From positions 10,418 to 74,417 of the forward strand of contig CAZASG010000017.1 in assembly GCA_964487745.1 (NCBI GenBank): a DNA stretch of 64,000 nucleotides, in the 5' to 3' direction. A model generated the notes under the pieces. That model did no database searches. It was not told where the DNA came from and was given only the letters and a program-made list of their open reading frames with translations. This DNA is from Desulfolinea sp964487745. Its GTDB lineage: Bacteria; Chloroflexota; Anaerolineae; Anaerolineales; Villigracilaceae. Of this stretch, positions 9,433-18,637 are shown one piece after another (within the stretch, counting starts at the first letter, position 1; each line of letters opens with the position of its first letter). The position numbers and the translations under genes were made by a program.

Positions 9433-10422
9433 ATGAATGGAAATACACACGAAATAAAAGGATATGGGGATATTGTTCTTTTTGCTGGTACAGCATCCCC
9501 TGAGCTGGCAAATAAAATTGCAGACTATTTAGAAAAAGAGTTGTGCGATAGAGATGTCATTCTCTTCCCAAACGATAATCTTTTTGTGAAATTACACGAG
9601 AGTGTACGTGGGCAAGATGTATATGTCATCCAAACCACCTCGCGCCCGGTCCATCAAAATCTGATGGAACTACTCATTTCACTCCAAACCTTACGGCTGG
9701 ACTCAGCTGCACGGATCACCGCAGTTGTTCCCTATCTTTGCTATGGACGTTCCGATAAAAAAGATCAGCCCCGTGTGCCCATCACAGCTCGTCTTGTTAC
9801 CGATATGGTTGAAGTTGCCGGGGCAGATCGCTATATGACCCTCGATCCCCATGCCGGGCAGGTGCAGGGATTTTTCTCCATTCCTGGCGATGTACTAACT
9901 GCTTCACATACGATCGTTGATTATATAAAAGCAAATATATTGGCGAATATGGTCAATCCTGTAGTGATGGCGGTCGATCTTGGCTTTGCCAAGAAAGCCC
10001 GTAACTATGCCGAAGACTTCAATACCCCGGTTGCATTTGTAGAAAAACGCCGAATTGCCAACGACTCAAATGCTGAAGCCCTCAACGTGATCGGTGATAT
10101 TGAGGGCCGTGATGTCATCATTGTGGACGATGAAGTGGATACTGGCGGGTCTATTTCTCAAGCTGTGAATCTGGCACGTGAAAAAGGTGCACGAGATATA
10201 TACCTCGCCTTTATTCATCCTGTTTTTTCCAGCAACGCCGCCCAGAGGCTTGCATCTCTGGGGCTCAAAGCCATTATCACCACTGATACCGTTCCAATCC
10301 CAGAAGAGTCGAAAGCCCTCTTTGGCGAGGGGCTTCATATTTGCTCCATTGCGCCCATGCTCAGCGAAGTGATCCTCCGTGCGCATGAGGGTCGCAGTGT
10401 AGGTGAGCTCTTCGACGAATAA
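9433..10422 (+). CDS. prs: Ribose-phosphate pyrophosphokinase
   Basis: 329 aa. PRPP synthase family, making 5-phosphoribosyl 1-diphosphate from ribose 5-phosphate and ATP. Seen are RPVHQNLMELL, the binding-site segment DPHAGQVQGFF and the PRPP loop DVIIVDDEVDTGGS. Several positions differ from the classical enzyme (for example PVVMAVDLGFAKKARNYA where the family usually has a DxGG-type segment), so it may be a divergent class. A weak AGGAA precedes the ATG. One base separates its stop from the mutM start. Confidence 0.85.
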   Translation: MNGNTHEIKGYGDIVLFAGTASPELANKIADYLEKELCDRDVILFPNDNLFVKLHESVRGQDVYVIQTTSRPVHQNLMELLISLQTLRLDSAARITAVVPYLCYGRSDKKDQPRVPITARLVTDMVEVAGADRYMTLDPHAGQVQGFFSIPGDVLTASHTIVDYIKANILANMVNPVVMAVDLGFAKKARNYAEDFNTPVAFVEKRRIANDSNAEALNVIGDIEGRDVIIVDDEVDTGGSISQAVNLAREKGARDIYLAFIHPVFSSNAAQRLASLGLKAIITTDTVPIPEESKALFGEGLHICSIAPMLSEVILRAHEGRSVGELFDE

Positions 10423-10423
10423 A

Positions 10424-11233
10424 ATGCCAGAACTGCCCGAAGTCGAGACCATTGTTCGCAGGATGCGCCCGGAAATTGTGGGGCGTAAGATCACAGTTGC
10501 AGATTTGGATTGGAAGCGAACACTCGCGACCCCGGAACCTGCTCTTTTCAAAAAGAGCATTCTCGGGCAGTCAATAGGATCCGTTGATCGCCGCGCGAAA
10601 TACATCGTCGTCCAACTAAGCGCAGATTATCTTCTGATCCACTTGCGGATGAGTGGCGATATTCTCTTTCGTGAAGAGAGAGAAGCTGCGCACAAGCATG
10701 ATCGGCTATTACTGGGTTTTGATAATGGTCGTTATCTTGCCTTCAATGATATGCGAAAATTTGGGCGTGTCTGGCTAACCCCCACCCCCGAAGACGTGCT
10801 TGGCAAATTGGGTCCCGAACCCCTCGACGAAGATTTCACCGCAGAGATACTTTACGAAAAACTACAGCAGCATAAGCGCCAGATCAAACCCCTTTTGCTC
10901 GATCAACACTTTCTTGCGGGGATGGGCAATATCTATACCGACGAAGCATTACATTTAGCGGGCTTGCATCCTCTTGCCAAGTCTGATTTAATTGAACGGA
11001 AGCAAGCCCAAATCTTGTGGCGAAGCATTCGAAAAGTGCTCGAGGAGGGCATCACGCGTAACGGTACATCCATTGATTGGATATACCGTGGCGGCGACTA
11101 TCAGAATTATCTCCAGGTTTACGGACGCACAGATCAGCCGTGTTTCAAGTGCGGTAGTGCCATCCAGAAAATCACCGTTGGGCAGCGTGGTACACATTTT
11201 TGTTCACAATGTCAATCTTTGGAAGGAGCATAG
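10424..11233 (+). CDS. mutM: Formamidopyrimidine-DNA glycosylase
   Basis: 269 aa. I choose the ATG giving MPELPEVET, because Pro2 is the catalytic nucleophile of Fpg/MutM and the true protein must start there; an in-frame ATG 21 nt upstream lies inside prs. Glu3 is present. The C-terminus carries the zinc finger as two CxxC pairs (CFKCG and CSQCQ). It removes oxidised purines such as 8-oxoguanine and cuts at the abasic site. The start sits 1 nt after the prs stop, a coupled arrangement. Confidence 0.95.
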   Translation: MPELPEVETIVRRMRPEIVGRKITVADLDWKRTLATPEPALFKKSILGQSIGSVDRRAKYIVVQLSADYLLIHLRMSGDILFREEREAAHKHDRLLLGFDNGRYLAFNDMRKFGRVWLTPTPEDVLGKLGPEPLDEDFTAEILYEKLQQHKRQIKPLLLDQHFLAGMGNIYTDEALHLAGLHPLAKSDLIERKQAQILWRSIRKVLEEGITRNGTSIDWIYRGGDYQNYLQVYGRTDQPCFKCGSAIQKITVGQRGTHFCSQCQSLEGA

Positions 11234-11235
11234 CT

Positions 11236-11916
11236 ATGGAGTGGAATCCAACAACAATAGGTATTGTGGCAGCTTTTTGGCTGTTAGGCTATGTTTTGGG
11301 CTTAGCCGAAGAAAAGATCAGGAATAAAAGAAAACAAAGGAAAGAGGAAGAACTGGCCCTAGATGAACTTCCCCCGCCAGCCCCACCTCCCGCCCCTGAA
11401 CAGGCAGAGGCAGCGGCACTATCTGTTTTTGAGAAGGCGGGTGGAAAGCTTGAATTAAAGCTCGATGATACAGTGCTTGCAGATATATCTGAGTTACAGC
11501 CTCCACAGCGCAAACGTTTGATCAGCCTTGTGGTTGGTTTGCGCCCCTGGTTGGAAGAGAGCAAAGAGAAAAAGATTGCTGCTCCCCCAACACGCCTTGC
11601 TTCTGAAGCTGTTTCAGCGCAGCCTGTGCCAGCCTCACCTGCAACGCCAGCCTCGACGGATATTTCCACCGGCGAAACAGATTATTCAAATTTGAGCATG
11701 GTGCAACAGGTTGATAGGGTTTTGCAGAGAAATTTGAGCGGGCATCCTCTACAGGAGCGAGGAATTCGTGTGCAAGAATCCATTACTGGCGGCGTAAATT
11801 TTTATATCGGCACCGCACGCTATGAATTTATTGATGAGATCCCGGATGACGAAATTCGGCAGTTCATTCAAAAAGCGATCAGCGATTGGGAAAATAGTGC
11901 TACACCGGGCTTGTAG
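11236..11916 (+). CDS. Membrane-anchored protein of unknown function
   Basis: 226 aa from the ATG at 11236, which has GGAAGGAG about 8 nt upstream; an in-frame ATG at 11200 lies inside mutM. One N-terminal TM helix (about 6-24) is followed by a charged stretch (RNKRKQRKEEE), a Pro-rich segment (PPPAPPPAPE), a first globular part, an Ala/Pro linker and a C-terminal globular part with VNFYIGTARYEFIDEIPD. I do not recognise the family. The protein is probably bitopic with a cytoplasmic body. Confidence 0.75.
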   Translation: MEWNPTTIGIVAAFWLLGYVLGLAEEKIRNKRKQRKEEELALDELPPPAPPPAPEQAEAAALSVFEKAGGKLELKLDDTVLADISELQPPQRKRLISLVVGLRPWLEESKEKKIAAPPTRLASEAVSAQPVPASPATPASTDISTGETDYSNLSMVQQVDRVLQRNLSGHPLQERGIRVQESITGGVNFYIGTARYEFIDEIPDDEIRQFIQKAISDWENSATPGL

Positions 11917-11919
11917 ATA

Positions 11920-12744
11920 TCAGGAATAGCGAGCGGTTAGGATGGGGAAATTGACCGACTCTGCGATCTCAGCAGTCACATTTGGGGTATACAGGTAGCG
12001 TAAACTTTCAGTATCGCTAAAAGATGACCCCATACAGATTAGATCGTATTTCTCTTTTTCCAGTTCTTCTAATATCTGTGTGACAACATTCCCTTGTCGT
12101 ACGATTACTTCTGATCCCACACCACTACGATCCGCGTGCGCTTGTGCTTCCTCCAGAATACGTGCGGATACTTTGTCTTCCAACTTTTCTTGAGAGCTGC
12201 TAACTGGCTTTTGCCCCGGTAGGTGATCGGATGTGACCGGCGGAACAACATGTAAAAAGGTCAGATCGGCACCAGCCATTTTTCCTACAGCAATGCCTAT
12301 CTCTCCCGCTTTGCTGGTATAGCCGCCACCTCCAAAGCAAATTAGAACCTTGTCAAGTGAGAGCCGTGCTGAACGCACGTAAAAAATTGGAGAAGAGACA
12401 CTTTGCATGATCTTGCGGAAGGATCGTCCCATTAGCCAGTGGCGGAATTGTGAGCGCCCAAGAGGGCCCACAAAAAGAAAGGTGTCTTCGTCCCAATCCA
12501 TATCAGCTAAAATCTCTTCGGTCTCTCCATTGACGAGTTGTAGATCGTAATTAATTCCCTTTTCTTGAAAATGGGCAACGGCACGACTAAAAATATCTTC
12601 AACGGGATGCAGTTCGTCCATTTTTTCGACCACACCCAAAAGTGTGAGCGGAGCATTCATTAAGTTTGCCATCCAGGTGGCATATTGGATTGTTTGCCAA
12701 CTTCTTTTGTATCCATTCGTTACCAATACGATTTTCTTTTCCAT
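11920..12744 (-). CDS. Tandem universal stress protein
   Basis: 274 aa made of two Usp-fold halves. The first begins KIVLVTNGYKRSWQTIQYA; the second begins KVLICFGGGGYTSKAGEIG and ends DLICMGSSFSDTESLRY, where the ATP-binding G-x2-G-x9-G(S/T) motif of ATP-type Usps is poorly kept. Usp proteins act in stress survival, but the specific role is unknown. An AGGAG site precedes the ATG. It is the last gene of a minus-strand run elp3, tauE, usp. Confidence 0.8.
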   Translation of the reverse strand: MEKKIVLVTNGYKRSWQTIQYATWMANLMNAPLTLLGVVEKMDELHPVEDIFSRAVAHFQEKGINYDLQLVNGETEEILADMDWDEDTFLFVGPLGRSQFRHWLMGRSFRKIMQSVSSPIFYVRSARLSLDKVLICFGGGGYTSKAGEIGIAVGKMAGADLTFLHVVPPVTSDHLPGQKPVSSSQEKLEDKVSARILEEAQAHADRSGVGSEVIVRQGNVVTQILEELEKEKYDLICMGSSFSDTESLRYLYTPNVTAEIAESVNFPILTARYS

Positions 12745-12771
12745 TCCAACTCCTGTTTTTCTCTTCCCGAT

Positions 12772-13551
12772 CTAATGCCCGCCGCCAAGTAATAGCTGAA
12801 GCCCAGCACCAAAGACCAGCAGCCCCAAAATGCCGCGCACCAACAAAAGATTGATTCGGTGAATAACCTTCGCTCCAAGCCAGACGCCGGGCAATGACCC
12901 CAGCAGAAGCGCGCCCACTGTTGAGAAATCAACTTGCCCCGCAAAAATATAGCTGAAGGCGCTGATCACAGCCAGCAATGCGCCGTGCATGACATCCAAA
13001 CCGACCATGTAGTTGAGCGGCATGGAGAAAAAGAGCAAAAGTAATGCCATGATGACAGTCCCACCGCCGATGGATGTCATTCCAACCAAGCCACCACCAA
13101 CTGCACCGATCAAGATCAGTGCCCAGGGCGCAGGATAACGCACCTGGGATTCCTTTTTTGGACCTAAAAAACGGAAAACGCGCGCAATAATGATGATACT
13201 GACCACGATTAAGGTCCAGCCGAGAAGGTTGGGTAAAAATTCGTCAATTAAGTGGCGGTTATCGGTTTGGCTTAAGATGAATTGTGAGCCCAAAAGCGAT
13301 GCCGGGATGCTCCCCGCAGCCATCCAAAAAACAGGTTTGAGAGAGATCTTGCTCTCGTGATGGTGTCCCAGTCCGCCAATGATCTTGGTGACCGCAGCAA
13401 AGACGAGATCGGTTCCCACTGCCAGTACGGGGTCGAATTTCAATACTACCAAAAGGAAAGGTGTCATCAAGGCACCGCCGCCCATCCCCGTCATCCCGAT
13501 CAGGAAGCCGGTTATCAGCCCGGCGCCGAGCATCAATAGAAAATCAAGCAT
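12772..13551 (-). CDS. TauE/SafE-family membrane exporter
   Basis: 259 aa polytopic protein with about eight TM helices. The family signature is seen twice: GFLIGMTGMGGGALMTPFLL near the N-terminus and GLVGMTSIGGGTVIMALLLL after the centre. TauE/SafE proteins export sulfite, sulfoacetate or related organosulfur anions; the substrate here is not known. Its start overlaps the end of elp3 by 8 nt. Confidence 0.88.
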   Translation of the reverse strand: MLDFLLMLGAGLITGFLIGMTGMGGGALMTPFLLVVLKFDPVLAVGTDLVFAAVTKIIGGLGHHHESKISLKPVFWMAAGSIPASLLGSQFILSQTDNRHLIDEFLPNLLGWTLIVVSIIIIARVFRFLGPKKESQVRYPAPWALILIGAVGGGLVGMTSIGGGTVIMALLLLFFSMPLNYMVGLDVMHGALLAVISAFSYIFAGQVDFSTVGALLLGSLPGVWLGAKVIHRINLLLVRGILGLLVFGAGLQLLLGGGH

Positions 13552-15178
13552 TTGCTATTTCTCCCAGTTCCTTTACAAGATAAAGTTGACCGCGTTTATA
13601 ACCGCGTCCCAAATAATATTCTCTTGTTCCCACAGCAGCGATGATCGCCATCCGCGCGAAGCCGCTCTTGAGAGCCACTTGCTCCGCCTCCTTGAGCAGA
13701 CGGGTGCCGAGACCCACATGTTGTGCCGATCCCCGTTTTTCTTTGCCGACCTCGAGCGATTGCCCATAAACATGCACCTCGCGGATGATCGCCGTATTTT
13801 GCAGGTCAGCAATGCTTGTTTCGGGAGCATCTGTGTCGGGGAGTGAAAGCCGCAAAAAACCTGCTACATTATCATCCGGTGTTACGAAAGAAATGAAATG
13901 CTCCTCTGCATGTTCAGCGGAATAGACAAGGTCATTCAGTTCAAGTTTATGAATATCAATGGCTCTCCCGCGTACTTCACGACAACGTAGACATTCACAT
14001 TTTGTGCCTCGTTTTTGCATCTCGATATGCACATCCTGGCGCAAGCTGGTGCGTTTATTTCCCTCGACCACATTTGTGGACGGAATGTCACGGATGACAC
14101 GATTGGCACGACAATAGCGTGGAATGCTGGTTTTTACGTTAGCCAGCAGGGATATCAATTCATCAGTTGTGTAGGGCTTATATTCACCGCGTTCCCAGTA
14201 AGGAAACAGCTCTGTATTTTCCAATAATTGTGTTGGGTAAATTTTGATCTCGTCAGGAGCGATCCCATCCCACAGGCGTTGGAAATCCAACTCGTCCGAT
14301 GCGAGTGTAGCGCCGAGTAGATTGGGCATCCAGTGCAGAACGATTTTGAATCCGCCCGCACGTAGTAGCGCCATGGCATCGCGCAATTCCTGGACGGTAT
14401 GCCCACGTTTGTTTAGCGAGAGAATTTCATCGTCGAGGCTCTGGGCACCCATCTGGACTTTGGTCACGCCCAGATAACGGAGCCAGGCCAATTCATCGGG
14501 CGTGACTTCGTCAGGGCGGGTTTCGATCACCAGACCCACGTTTCGATGTGCCGCGTTTTCGTTAATGCGCTGTGCTTCATCCAATTCCCCTTTTTCAATT
14601 TGTTCCGCATCATATTCAATTTCGATCCCATTCAAGGCATCAAAACAGCGCTTGATAAACCATTCCTGATAATCACGCCTGTAGGAGCTCCACGTCCCGC
14701 CAAGGATGAGTAACTCAATTTTATCGGTAGGATGCCCAACGGCCTCCAAAGCCTCCAGACGAGATGCAACCTGATCGTATGGGTCAAATTGGTGGTGCAA
14801 GCCGCGCATGGCGCCAGGCTCATCAGGCAGATAGGACTTTGGCATACGTACATCATCCGGACAGAAAATGCATTTCCCTGGGCAGGGATAGGGCTTTGTC
14901 AACACGGTCACAGTTGTGACGCCCGAAAGGGTACGCACCGGTTTCATACGGATGCGTGCCAAAAGTTCGCCATCTGGCTCCAGTTCACCCTTCTCTATCA
15001 TCTCGTTATACGCTGCCACCAGGGCATATTTACCAATATAACCATCAGTGGTAGGGTAATGTTTTATGGCTTCGAGCGCGGGTGTCCCCTCGCGCACTTC
15101 AGCCAATGCCAAACGCGCCAGCCGCATTTTCTCTGGCGTGATCTGACGAGATTTCATCCAAACTTCTTTTTCTTTCAC
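13544..15178 (-). CDS. Elp3-family tRNA U34 carboxymethyltransferase
   Basis: 544 aa radical SAM and acetyltransferase fusion. Radical-SAM cysteines are C99, C103 and C106 (CPGKCIFC), followed by LPDEPGAMRG, ILGGTWSS and VIETRPDEV, all typical of Elp3. The C-terminal GNAT part includes HVGLGTRLLKEAE and ends near YYLGRGYKRGQLYLVKEL. Elp3 adds a carboxymethyl group to wobble uridine 34 using acetyl-CoA and SAM. The first codon is GTG at 15178; an ATG seven codons in (15157) is an alternative. The gene faces a Trm9-like methyltransferase gene 27 bp away. Confidence 0.92.
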   Translation of the reverse strand: MKEKEVWMKSRQITPEKMRLARLALAEVREGTPALEAIKHYPTTDGYIGKYALVAAYNEMIEKGELEPDGELLARIRMKPVRTLSGVTTVTVLTKPYPCPGKCIFCPDDVRMPKSYLPDEPGAMRGLHHQFDPYDQVASRLEALEAVGHPTDKIELLILGGTWSSYRRDYQEWFIKRCFDALNGIEIEYDAEQIEKGELDEAQRINENAAHRNVGLVIETRPDEVTPDELAWLRYLGVTKVQMGAQSLDDEILSLNKRGHTVQELRDAMALLRAGGFKIVLHWMPNLLGATLASDELDFQRLWDGIAPDEIKIYPTQLLENTELFPYWERGEYKPYTTDELISLLANVKTSIPRYCRANRVIRDIPSTNVVEGNKRTSLRQDVHIEMQKRGTKCECLRCREVRGRAIDIHKLELNDLVYSAEHAEEHFISFVTPDDNVAGFLRLSLPDTDAPETSIADLQNTAIIREVHVYGQSLEVGKEKRGSAQHVGLGTRLLKEAEQVALKSGFARMAIIAAVGTREYYLGRGYKRGQLYLVKELGEIANA

Positions 15179-15192
15179 AGGCTCTCACAAGA

Positions 15193-15198
15193 TATAAT
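15193..15198 (+). promoter_or_regulatory. -10 box of the Trm9-like gene, probably leaderless
   Basis: TATAAT ends 7 nt before the ATG at 15206, so transcription should start at or next to the start codon. No Shine-Dalgarno is present. The elp3 gene starts at 15178 on the other strand, so the two promoters overlap in a 27 bp gap. Confidence 0.55.
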
Positions 15199-15205
15199 GG
15201 GCGGC

Positions 15206-15931
15206 ATGAGAAAAGAGACTTCCGCTCAAATCATTGAAATCAATAGGCAATTCTATCAGAATTTTGGTGCAGAGTTTTCGCGCACGCGTGGGCGCATCCA
15301 GCCCGGGGTGCGTAGAATTTTAGAAGGGATAGGCCACGATCTTTCGCTCCTCGACGTAGGATGCGGCAACGGGGAGTTCATCCGCCAATTGGCAGAGAAC
15401 GGCCACCGCGCCCCGGTTCTCGGCGTGGATTTCAGCTTGCCTCTGCTCAACGATGCAAAACTCACCCCGGAGGATTTTCCGGCCACTTTTTTGGCACTTG
15501 ATATTACTTCTTCTGATTGGTCAGCTATTGATGGGCGTTTCTCTTTAGTGACCTGTTTTGCCACATTGCACCATATTCCCGGCGAGGAAATACGATTACG
15601 TATTCTACGCAATATCCATGAACGATTAGCAGATGATGGGCAATTCATCCACTCCAACTGGCAGTTTTTGAATAGTGAGCGGCTAAGAAAACGCATCCAG
15701 CCGTGGGATGTGGTCGGCTTGAACGATGCCGATGTGGATGAAGGCGATTATCTGCTCGATTGGCGCAGCGGCGGGACAGGCTATCGGTATGCACACCAAT
15801 ATTCGGAAGCGGAGTTGGCAGATCTCGCAAAAAAAAGTGGCTTTCACATTGTCGAGACTTTTTATTCCGATGGGACTACGGGGAATTTGGGGCTTTATCA
15901 AATTTGGGAGAAAATTAGCGCAGCGGATTAA
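15206..15931 (+). CDS. Trm9/ALKBH8-like SAM methyltransferase
   Basis: 241 aa class I methyltransferase. Motif I is LLDVGCGNGEF, the post-I acidic residue lies in VLGVDFS, motif IV is VTCFATLHHI. The C-terminal part GDYLLDWRSGGTGYRYAHQY and SEAELADLAKKSGF resembles the tail of eukaryotic Trm9, which methylates cm5U34 made by Elongator. The open frame extends upstream into elp3, but the ATG at 15206 is chosen because it follows a -10 box and starts the recognisable domain. Function as a wobble-uridine methyl-ester enzyme is inferred from similarity and from the divergent elp3. Confidence 0.75.
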   Translation: MRKETSAQIIEINRQFYQNFGAEFSRTRGRIQPGVRRILEGIGHDLSLLDVGCGNGEFIRQLAENGHRAPVLGVDFSLPLLNDAKLTPEDFPATFLALDITSSDWSAIDGRFSLVTCFATLHHIPGEEIRLRILRNIHERLADDGQFIHSNWQFLNSERLRKRIQPWDVVGLNDADVDEGDYLLDWRSGGTGYRYAHQYSEAELADLAKKSGFHIVETFYSDGTTGNLGLYQIWEKISAAD

Positions 15932-15964
15932 ACGGAAGCAAGCCCAAATGCAGGGACGAAACGA

Positions 15965-18442
15965 TTATTCCGTTTCCTGGACGGGGATTTGTGTTGCGAC
16001 CACGATCTGGTCTCGCCCGGCTTCTTTGGCGGCGTACATGGCTTGATCGGCGGCTTCGATCATGTCGATCAGGTTTTGTTCTTCGATGTTATCCCCTGCA
16101 ATACCACCACTCACTGTCAGATTGATAGTGCCCTTTTTAGTGGGGATATCCATCTCTCGAATAGCTTTCCAGACACGTTTTGCGATCATTTCTGCAGCTT
16201 CAATATTTGTTTCGGAAAGCAGGATGACGATCTCTTCGCCACCGTAGCGTCCGATAATATCCTGTGAGCGGAGCAAACTCTTACAGGTGGCTGCAGTTTT
16301 TTCAAGTGCAGTATCTCCTGCAGCATGGCCATAGGTGTCGTTGACTTTTTTGAAATGGTCGAGATCCAGCATAAGAATGGATAGTGGATGGTTGTAGCGG
16401 CGCGAACGGTAAAACTCTTCGTATGCGAGTTCAAAGAAATGACGGCGGGTATGCAAGCCTGTTAGCCCGTCAGTGAGAGCCAGGCGTTGTACATCGGCAA
16501 AAAGGCGAGCATTTTCAAGGGCAGAAGCAACCTGATTTGCAAAAACTGTGAGTGTGGGGAGGTCTTCTTCTTCGAGAATATCGCTCCAGAGCCAGAGGAA
16601 ACCCAAAATTTTTTCCTGATAAATAAGAGGAAAGTGCCCGAGAATCATTTTGTCAGGGTCAAATATCCTCGCCAGCATCCTCCTGATCACTTCGGCTGAA
16701 AATCCTTTCAAAAGAGCGGCGATGACGGAAATGTAATCGCGCACAATGATGGGCTGTAGATTTCCAGAAAGATTTAGGCGAGCAGGGAGGGCATCTACGG
16801 GGATGCGCAGGTCAGACATATTTGTTTTTGAAAAACGTTCCAGCTTTTTGACGATTGTTTCTTCCAGCGATGTATACCGGAGCACTAAATCTTGTGAGCC
16901 AGGGTCAAAGAGTGCCACCAATGTTTGAAAACCAAGTTCTTTAAGTTTGGTGCCCATCAGATGCATGACCTCATTGGGTTCTGATGACATTTCCATTTGG
17001 GCGGCAACCTGCGTCAGGGCGTGGATCAGGCTATTTGATCGGGCGATCTCTTTTATGCGCCTAGCTTGCTCTCTTTCAACATCCAAACGTATGAGGGCAA
17101 CAGAAAGCTGGTTGGCAACAGTGGTTAGTAGTTGTTCATCTCGTTCGCTGAAGGCATTCAGTTCATCACTTTCTACGTTGATAACGCCTGATACTTTTTC
17201 GCCGGTCTTGATAGGAACGCATATCTCAGAGCGTGTGGAAGGTAGGGCAGCGATATAGTATGGAACGTTGCGAACATCATTAATCCGTTCGAGTTGGCCT
17301 GTTTTTACTACCTTACCAGTAACACCTTGTCCTAAAGGGATGACTTTGAATATGTCGCTTTCGTCTACTTGATAGGAAGCTGTTTTCTTTATCTCTTGCA
17401 TTTGATGGTCGATCAAAACAATTGCCACATTGAATCCGTAAAGCGACGTACTTAAACTCTCGGTGGCGCGTTTTAGCAAGGAAGATTCATCTGTTGCTTC
17501 AGCCATCGTCAGGGCAACAGCATGCAAAGCTTTAAGCTCATCCAGCTGCTCCTGTGCTTTTTCAAGCAGAGCGCCTTTTGAGATTGCTAATGAGATCTGA
17601 CGAGATGTGAGTTTGGCGTAGGTGAGTTCATTGGGAGAGAAGTTTCGCTCTTTTGCATAGAGAAGATAGAGAAAGCCTAATTTTTCTTCACCGGTGATCA
17701 GTGGTAAGAGCAGCACGGTTCCTTGTGGATAAATAACACGGAAATCTGCACCTGTTTCCTCTAACGCACCTGGCTTGGCAAAAACAAGAATATCGCCAGT
17801 TTGTAATTTTGATAGCATGGGATTTTCGGCACGGGGAGGAAGATTTTCAAGAATATCTTTCATCTGCCCTTCAGCAGCACGCGGATAATAGCGTTTTTGG
17901 CTTTCATTCCAGAGGCTGATAAGGCAATCATCCGCTTCGAACATAATGCGGGTTTGCCCTGCTAGAACATGCAGTACAGCGTACATATTCTCCGCATCTA
18001 AAACTTTATTAGTGATATTGGCCAATTGTGTAAGTGAAGCGGCCTGTTTTTCAAAATCCTCGGCAACACGAACGCGTGTACTGATCGCTTCCTTATGTTG
18101 ACGATCCATACGTCCCAAATAGCCGAAAATGATCGAGACCACATATAAAGCAACAAAACCAAGGAAACCATTATGGAAGAAAGCGGGCCAAATGCTGATA
18201 TCCCCTTCGATGGAGAGAATCAAAATGCTAAGAAGCAATGCGACAGTTGTGGAAATAACCCCTCTTAGTATCCCCAATTGCCAGCTCCCGATAAATACGG
18301 GCACAAGCGCAAGAGCAACTGCATGCGGACCTAAATCATCTACGAGTAGCCAGAAGATGATCACATACACGCCCAGCGAGATGCCGAGAGAGACCCAGCC
18401 TTTTTTTCTTGTATTTGCGCGTGTAGAGTGGTTTTCTTTCAT
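15965..18442 (-). CDS. Membrane GAF-domain GGDEF sensor
   Basis: 825 aa. About five TM helices lie in residues 15-110, then a coiled coil, three GAF-like domains (about 140-300, 305-460, 475-640) and a C-terminal GGDEF domain. The signature reads GGEEI (734-738) instead of GGEEF; the catalytic Gly-Gly-Glu-Glu core is kept. The I-site RSQD lies at the expected spacing upstream. It likely makes c-di-GMP in response to a membrane or GAF-bound signal. It has no operon partners and converges with the Trm9-like gene. Confidence 0.88.
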   Translation of the reverse strand: MKENHSTRANTRKKGWVSLGISLGVYVIIFWLLVDDLGPHAVALALVPVFIGSWQLGILRGVISTTVALLLSILILSIEGDISIWPAFFHNGFLGFVALYVVSIIFGYLGRMDRQHKEAISTRVRVAEDFEKQAASLTQLANITNKVLDAENMYAVLHVLAGQTRIMFEADDCLISLWNESQKRYYPRAAEGQMKDILENLPPRAENPMLSKLQTGDILVFAKPGALEETGADFRVIYPQGTVLLLPLITGEEKLGFLYLLYAKERNFSPNELTYAKLTSRQISLAISKGALLEKAQEQLDELKALHAVALTMAEATDESSLLKRATESLSTSLYGFNVAIVLIDHQMQEIKKTASYQVDESDIFKVIPLGQGVTGKVVKTGQLERINDVRNVPYYIAALPSTRSEICVPIKTGEKVSGVINVESDELNAFSERDEQLLTTVANQLSVALIRLDVEREQARRIKEIARSNSLIHALTQVAAQMEMSSEPNEVMHLMGTKLKELGFQTLVALFDPGSQDLVLRYTSLEETIVKKLERFSKTNMSDLRIPVDALPARLNLSGNLQPIIVRDYISVIAALLKGFSAEVIRRMLARIFDPDKMILGHFPLIYQEKILGFLWLWSDILEEEDLPTLTVFANQVASALENARLFADVQRLALTDGLTGLHTRRHFFELAYEEFYRSRRYNHPLSILMLDLDHFKKVNDTYGHAAGDTALEKTAATCKSLLRSQDIIGRYGGEEIVILLSETNIEAAEMIAKRVWKAIREMDIPTKKGTINLTVSGGIAGDNIEEQNLIDMIEAADQAMYAAKEAGRDQIVVATQIPVQETE

Positions 18443-18584
18443 TGCATTTTAGGTCTGTGGATTTTAAAGAGATAAGAATATTACTATAGTATGTTGAAGA
18501 CCCTGTAGTTTCCTAAAATGATGTTGATTACTAATTATCTGCGAAGTTATGAAATTTGTCTATTTTATTCTTTCCTGAAAAAGA

Positions 18585-18624
18585 AGTATCTCCTAAATAC
18601 CTATCCTGATCTTTAGGAGATACT
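18585..18624 (-). terminator. Intrinsic terminator of the MFS gene
   Basis: Arms AGTATCTCCTAAA and TTTAGGAGATACT are fully complementary around a 14 nt loop, and on the minus strand the stem is followed by TTCTTTTT. It lies just past the minus-strand MFS stop. The remaining part of the 195 bp gap upstream of the GGDEF gene shows nothing else clear. Confidence 0.75.
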
Positions 18625-18637
18625 ATGTCCCAGACTT

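Noticed and set aside
14732..15205. Upstream extension of the Trm9-like frame
   Set aside because: It lies antisense to the conserved elp3 coding region, and a -10 box directly precedes the ATG at 15206.
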